A stretch of DNA of 64,000 nt, taken from Heliocidaris tuberculata (lineage: Eukaryota > Echinodermata > Echinoidea > Camarodonta > Echinometridae). The stretch covers positions 755,704 to 819,703 of the forward strand of contig CM046852.1 of NCBI GenBank assembly GCA_025618425.1. Direction: 5' to 3'. Made by a program: the position numbers and the translations under genes. The notes beneath the pieces are model-generated. The model saw only the letters and a list, made by a program, of their open reading frames with translations. It did not search any database and was not told where the DNA came from. This document shows, piece after piece, positions 58,880-64,000 of the stretch. The stretch's first letter is position 1. Each line of letters starts with the position of its first letter.

Positions 58880-59064
58880 AAATATGGACTGCTCTGTAAT
58901 CGGATGGTGGTGGAAATTATCACTCCCTCGGTGGTGTTCATACCGGCCCTTCTATCACCCCCCCCCCCCCCCCGGCTCCGCCTCGGGGGTGATAAAAGGG
59001 CCGGTATGAACACCACCTTGGGAGTGATAATTTCCACCATCATCCTCCTGAGCAGTCAATATTT
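58880..59064. repeat. Hairpin element with CGGCTCCGCCTCGG centre
   Basis: Arms begin AAATATGGACTGCTC and end GAGCAGTCAATATTT. Inner pairing includes GGTGGTGTTCATACCGGCCC / GGGCCGGTATGAACACCACC. The centre has a C run followed by CGGCTCCGCCTCGG (58973-58986). The two mirror-image frames across it are a consequence of the palindrome. Confidence 0.88.
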
Positions 59065-59309
59065 GTATAATATTGCCCTCAAGGCCAGCCAATACATGTA
59101 CATGTACAGTACAAGTCATGTAAATGTACAGTGAATCGATCTATCTATCTACATGTACATGTGCGTCCCATATATGTAGGTTGGACCTGTTGGGGCGCAA
59201 CAATTTGAAGAATCTTGAGACACAGATTCTCCATAAATTTTACATGTAACTTTCTCTCTTCAGCTGCTCTAGTTACATGTAGCTGCTCAAAAGACAAAGA
59301 CAGAGTCCA

Positions 59310-59873
59310 TAAAGGGCAATCCAAAGTTCCAAACTTTGTAATTTATATTAAAAAGCCAATTTTGTGCAAGCAGAAAAATAAGAGAATCAAGATGGTGAAA
59401 GTTTGAAAGAAATCAGACAAAGGAGAAAGTTATGAATGTTTGAATGAGATCACTAAATCTATATGCGAATATCAAATTGGCAATAAGGTTACTGGATTGT
59501 GACTTACATGTATTCTCGGTCAACTCTCCCGTTTGTCACATACATGTATATGTACATGTACACTGATTTTGTCATTAATTTTGTTTTTCTCATAAGCTCT
59601 TTTTCCTTTGGGGCCATTCTCAAAATGTATTGTATAACAGTATGTACATATATTTTACATGTACATGTAGATGTACACTGTAGACTGCATATTGTTGTAT
59701 GTACATGTATACACATGTACATGTACAACTGGTTCTCTAAAAAAGAACTACAAACATATGTACATCACAGTGACATTACCGATTCTGCCAATTTAAAATT
59801 CCGATAAAGGCCTACATGTAGATAGTGATCACAACTTTAAATTCATAAATTTCACATTGCTTGTCCGATTTCC
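59310..59873. mobile_element. Family C copy, diverged
   Basis: Left end AAGGGCAATCCAAAGTTCC; shares GCAGAAAAATAAGAGAATCA, GTGAAAGTTTGAAAGAAATC and CAAATTGGCAATAAGG with 20565-21156. (ACATGT)n insertions interrupt it. The TTAA edge is degraded. Confidence 0.75.
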
Positions 59874-60065
59874 AGCAGCTAAAAAGTAATTTTTGCAATT
59901 TAGGCAAATTCCTTTTATCTTGGTATTACATGTACTTGCACATGTGCTCTGAAATTATGTACTGTACATCCCTGAGAAAACTACGGCAGACAAATGTCAA
60001 TAACATCCATTTTCAAGTCGATGTCAATGCCGCGCCCATGTCAAATTTTGTTTGACAAAATGAAA

Positions 60066-60335
60066 GGGTCCTAAAGCTACATGTACATGTATGTACATGT
60101 ACGTACACGAACATGTACATGTAGACTTATGTAGTACATGAATGCAAATCTTCATTTTGAAGCTGACTGATGTGAATTTTGCACCGATTTCCAAATAGCA
60201 ATAATATCACAAAAATGAAGGAAATTACTCATTCTTTTTGGCGAACGTAGATAATCTCGTTGCAGTCACACCTAAAGTTTGGCGCCCTGAACGTGTCGCA
60301 TTGTGTGTATTGCTGGATGCGTAGCTTTAGGACCC
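60066..60335. mobile_element. 270-base element with GGGTCCTAAAGCTAC ends
   Basis: Perfect 15-base terminal inverted repeats GGGTCCTAAAGCTAC / GTAGCTTTAGGACCC. The interior includes (ACATGT)n on the left and a CpG-containing right half. Non-coding; family not recognised. Confidence 0.82.
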
Positions 60336-62257
60336 CTGACCAAGTGACCATATACTGTACCTTTTGAAATAGTTCACAAAATCAAGAAAAAGTGTTTGAA
60401 AATTATCTGTTTGGATAACCATGGAGCCTGCCCAGTCACCAAAGGCAGAACACTGATTCATAATTAATTGAATTCATTACACTTCTGATTCACATTTTTT
60501 AGTTTTTCAAGGACATGTAATATTAAATGTTTAGATTCAAAGGTAGTGTTCAGTAGTGGGAAAGAGGGCGCTTTGGGGATTTAAGCTGGAAAATTTCAAA
60601 CATACATGCAGGTGACGTTTGTTTGAGAAAAATTGGTTCAGAAATGTGAAAATATGAGACTATTTTTCATCAGTTTCATGCCAATTTTCTTTTTGCTACC
60701 ACTACTGCACAATACATGTACTTTAAGTTTACTGACATCTTCTCAAAAATTATTTTTTTTACAGTATTGCCTATTCAGTTGGAATATGCACACACAAAAG
60801 AAAAAACACAAACATGTTTCATGTAACAATGTTACAATGTACATGTGTACATCTAACTTACATGGACATGTTTTTTTGTTAAAACTTTCAACAATGTCAG
60901 GATGATTTCTTACCCACTGTTATTGTCATGAACAAAAAGCAAAAACATCATTTTACCACTAAACTTAGTTATTATGACAAGTTATTTTGTCTTTTGATTC
61001 ATGGTGCCACTTGCTCACTGATCTGTTTCTCCTGCTTATTTTTCTTCCATTTTCATCAAAACCAACTTGGTGTCATTCCAGAGGTGAGAGGGAGAATACA
61101 GGTGCACTCTCACTCACTCTCATTTTAACAAAATTTACAATGTTAAAGTTCTCCTTTCATGTACCGTACCACACCACATTTTTAAATTTACACTAAATCT
61201 AAACGTTTTAACTATAGATCTAGTCTATGCTTTAGAGTTTACGATTACCATTTGCAGTCGCCTAAATGCAGGCGGGCGGCTACACATGCACTGCTGTAGT
61301 GTACTGTATGATCTAGTGGCGTCGTCTATGCCTCTCTACAATACAAGCAAAACCTTCCGGAGCAGAGCATTCGGCCTGTATTATTATGGCGTCGAAAGTT
61401 GAAACACCGAAGGCATGCATGCAGTGTCTAGGACTAGGGATCACTCTCCCTGAAAATCCAGCAGAAGCAATGATAATCTCCTAGATATTTCAAGAAATTT
61501 TGCCGTTTAAATCGACGACCGATGATTATTGTAAAATGACCCGCATTTATCCAGCGTCCTTTAGTGACGATTAAGCTTGAGAATTCTTCATTAATCATTC
61601 ATGCAATAAGTGAGTTTGCGCATAGGATCATATCGATTTACTACGGAGTACCGTACGTACACGTACGTACGATACACGATACGTTACCAATGTTGTTGTT
61701 GTTGTTGTTATTTTTAGTGGCAATGCAACCAGTCATATTCTGACTATTATTGCCAATTACTGTTACAATTTATTTTCAACACAATATTTTTTTTTTTACT
61801 GTAGCGTTTTACGTGTGAGATAAAATGATATCATGCCAGATTACCACAGTCCTGTCCCTTTTATAGCGCTGTATATCCTGATCAAACCTGCTCGTGCATG
61901 GAAATATAGACAGCATCATAGCTAGCAGCTAGCACTGCACTAGCAATATAGCATATTTTAGGGGTTGCATGCTATTTGTGCTCTTCTTTCGAAATGAATT
62001 ATGACCCCCTCCCCGGCCCCGTCCCCCTTTCTTTTCTTAACATTTTTAATTCATTTGGCCTTTATTTCGGATTATGAACTGAGCATTACAAAATTGTTGT
62101 TTGTGTGAAGGCCTATTTTATTTCTTGTTCGTTTACTTAGTGTTTGTAGACCTCAGCTTTGATAGGCCTTTTTGGTTTGTTTCTTTGTTGTTGTTTTTTA
62201 GGCGAGCTTCTGAAATCAAAGTCAGTGGGCCCTATATAGGCCTACTTATAATTTCCT
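60336..62257. other. Intergenic or upstream region with CpG-richer patch
   Basis: AT-rich except about 61240-61680, which is richer in CpG and contains a plus-strand ATG at 61386 opening MASKVETPKACMQCLGLG then a stop after 32 codons. This patch could be a promoter or first exon for either strand. (GTT)n at about 61692-61709. No gene is established. Confidence 0.4.
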
Positions 62258-62906
62258 TTAAAGGAGAATGAAACCCTGGGAAAATATCCATTTTAATGAA
62301 AAGAGAGGACAGAGAGAAGCAATTTTAAAAAAGTTACATCAAAATCGGTTACGAAATGAAAAAGTTATGAAACTTTGAAAAGTCTCAATTTACTAGTCTA
62401 TGGCGATCCTCAAATTGGCAATGTTGCTTCAAAATGGCAGGTTTAGTAGTACAACTCTCAATATGTTTTGTACACAAAATTTCATATTTTCTCCATTATC
62501 TCTAAAGATGCTGCGTGTCTTTTTGTGAACTCAACATAATTTTTGTTGTATCAAATACATTTTCCCATGCATGATATATCTTGAGCTCAACATAATTTTT
62601 GTTGTATACCCGATTTTCCCATGATATATCTTGAGCTAAGAAGGAGACAAGCTTCACCTCGAGATTTAATGGGGAAAATAGGAAATTTTGTGTACAAAAC
62701 ATATGGAGAGTTGTACTACTAAACCTGTCACTTTGAAGCAACATTGCCAATTTGAGGATCGCCATAGAAAGTAAATTGAGACTTTTTAAACTTTCATAAT
62801 TTTCTCATTTCGTACCTGATTTTGATGGAACTTATTTCAAATTGCTTCTCTCTATCCTCTCTTTTCATTAAAATTGATTTCCCCCCAGGGTTTCAGTCTC
62901 CTTTAA
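62258..62906. mobile_element. TTAA-bounded fold-back element, family B copy 2
   Basis: Begins TTAAAGGAGAATGAAACCCT and ends AGGGTTTCAGTCTCCTTTAA. Both arms match the 5032-5648 copy. It contains an extra internal repeat of CTTGAGCTCAACATAATTTT-like sequence near the centre (62575-62640). Confidence 0.85.
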
Positions 62907-63009
62907 TATTATAGGCCTATATAATTTTTAAGTTCTTATTCTAGGCCTATTAATCAAAATAGTTCTATACGGACAGGATTACTATGGCCTATAACAATAG
63001 AAAAAAAAT

Positions 63010-63059
63010 TAATGATGATTATGATGATGGTGATGATGATGATGATAAACTTAATTAAG

Positions 63060-63093
<34 letters not shown>

Positions 63094-63160
63094 CAACAAC
63101 AATAATAATAATAGTAATAATAACAATAATAATAATAATAACAACAACAACAACAACAAC

Positions 63161-63219
<59 letters not shown>

Positions 63220-63223
63220 TAAT

Positions 63224-63287
<64 letters not shown>

Positions 63288-63336
63288 TTGATGATGATGA
63301 TAATGATGATGATGATGATGATGATAATACTATTAC
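63010..63336. repeat. (AAT)n / (AAC)n / (ATG)n microsatellite
   Basis: About 320 bases of trinucleotide repeats, apparently the 3' tail of the adjacent minus-strand SINE plus expansions. Ile-, Leu- and Met-rich frames are artefacts. Confidence 0.95.
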
Positions 63337-63553
63337 CCCGGCTTTAAAAGCCCAGCAGCCAAAATGCAAGATGTAGGCGCTATAATGAATCTGCCTATTC
63401 CGGCCGTGACCCATTTACGATCACCGGGGTAGAACTTGTGCCGCATGTAGATTAATGTCTTGCCAAAGGATCGACATTAATTAGTGATGTGGCAGGGATT
63501 CGAACCTTGTGATCGATCCACAGTCCAAAGCCTGATCCACTATAGACCTCAAC
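63337..63553 (-). mobile_element. tRNA-derived SINE with simple-repeat tail
   Basis: On the minus strand a pol III A-box-like TAGTGGATCAGG (63542-63531) is followed by a perfect B-box GGTTCGAATCC (63506-63496), as in tRNA-derived SINE heads. A body of about 160 bases ends at GGGCTTTTAAAGCCGGGG and runs into the (ATT)n/(ATC)n tail. It does not fold as an intact tRNA by eye. The subfamily was not identified. Confidence 0.75.
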
Positions 63554-63835
63554 ACCTCATAACTAATTCTTTGCGCATTCAGAATTTTCAATGATAGGCC
63601 TTATCCTCAGGCAGTATTACGTTATAGGCCTATATATTTTTTTCGGTTATACATCGTTCTAATTGAATATATATTTTTAATCCAAGTACTATAATTACTA
63701 GTACCCGAAAAATTGATTCATACATAAATAGAAGAGTAGGCCTACCTGAAATAATTGCTTGAGTATAATTTTCAGAACTATGTCTATATTTTCAGAATAA
63801 TTGTACAGCAACCATTGGTAAGGCTAGTTGCGTCC

Positions 63836-63885
63836 CCCCCCCCCCCCCCCACCCCGGCCGTGACAAGAAATCGTCGTACATGAGC

Positions 63886-63933
<48 letters not shown>

Positions 63934-63948
63934 CCCCCCCCCCCCCCG
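63836..63948. repeat. Poly-C, (TA)n, poly-C cluster
   Basis: C run at about 63835-63850, (TA)n at 63889-63932 and a C run at about 63933-63947. Confidence 0.95.
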
Positions 63949-64000
63949 AGGAATAGTAAATGGCCAATTCCAGCGTAATGGACATGACATTATTTTGGGT

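Noticed and set aside
58840..59134. Two similar frames on opposite strands
   Set aside because: Mirror-image frames are forced by the palindrome at 58880-59064.
63012..63414. Ile-rich and Leu-rich frames
   Set aside because: Produced by the (AAT)n tail of a SINE and adjoining trinucleotide repeats.
63490..63553. Possible tRNA gene because of a perfect GGTTCGAATCC box
   Set aside because: No complete cloverleaf or acceptor stem was found by eye, and the sequence continues into a SINE body and simple-repeat tail.
1..64000. A multi-gene defence or metabolic system
   Set aside because: Only two unrelated single-copy animal genes are supported; their proximity on one strand gives no evidence of a joint function.

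Overview
This is a eukaryotic genomic window from a marine invertebrate deuterostome, most likely an echinoderm of sea-urchin type. That assignment is inferred from intron-rich genes, AT-rich noncoding DNA, very frequent TACATGTA-type words and many short fold-back transposable elements; no single sequence proves the species. There are no bacterial features (no operons, no CRISPR array, no rRNA).

Two protein-coding genes can be reconstructed from splice sites and protein motifs, both on the minus strand. (1) Positions 518-8165 hold the first two coding exons of a catalase gene whose remaining exons lie beyond the left edge; the two exons are separated by a 7.4 kb intron full of repeats. (2) Positions 19718-53228 hold the complete coding sequence of a synaptotagmin-1-type synaptic-vesicle calcium sensor: eight coding exons, 417 codons, all reading phases consistent. 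The second exon also carries 59 bases of 5' untranslated sequence after a splice acceptor, so at least one further noncoding exon and the promoter lie above 53287. A 24.6 kb intron (26875-51509) separates the membrane-anchor exon from the linker/C2A exons. The two genes have no evident functional link.

Almost everything else is noncoding. Positions 8166-8540 look like a compact promoter for catalase (TATA-like, CACGTG E-box, inverted CCAAT), with a small plus-strand ORF starting at 8541. Positions 11551-19717 are a repeat-poor AT-rich tract just downstream of the synaptotagmin stop that could be intergenic DNA or a long 3' untranslated region. The synaptotagmin introns and both flanks contain at least four families of TTAA-bounded fold-back elements, a hAT-like element, several unnamed inverted-repeat elements, a LINE 3' end, a tRNA-derived SINE, minisatellites and long microsatellites.

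I found no convincing new biochemical system. The most interesting items are structural: a decayed 120-bp duplication of a C2A exon edge bounded by a 19-bp palindrome that looks like template switching; a 1.35 kb near-perfect palindrome; five copies of one TTAA-bounded element within 16 kb; two elements built from mirrored copies of a short GGACCGCTATTCATA-like word; and hairpin repeats that share a loop motif or carry the loop in opposite orientations.
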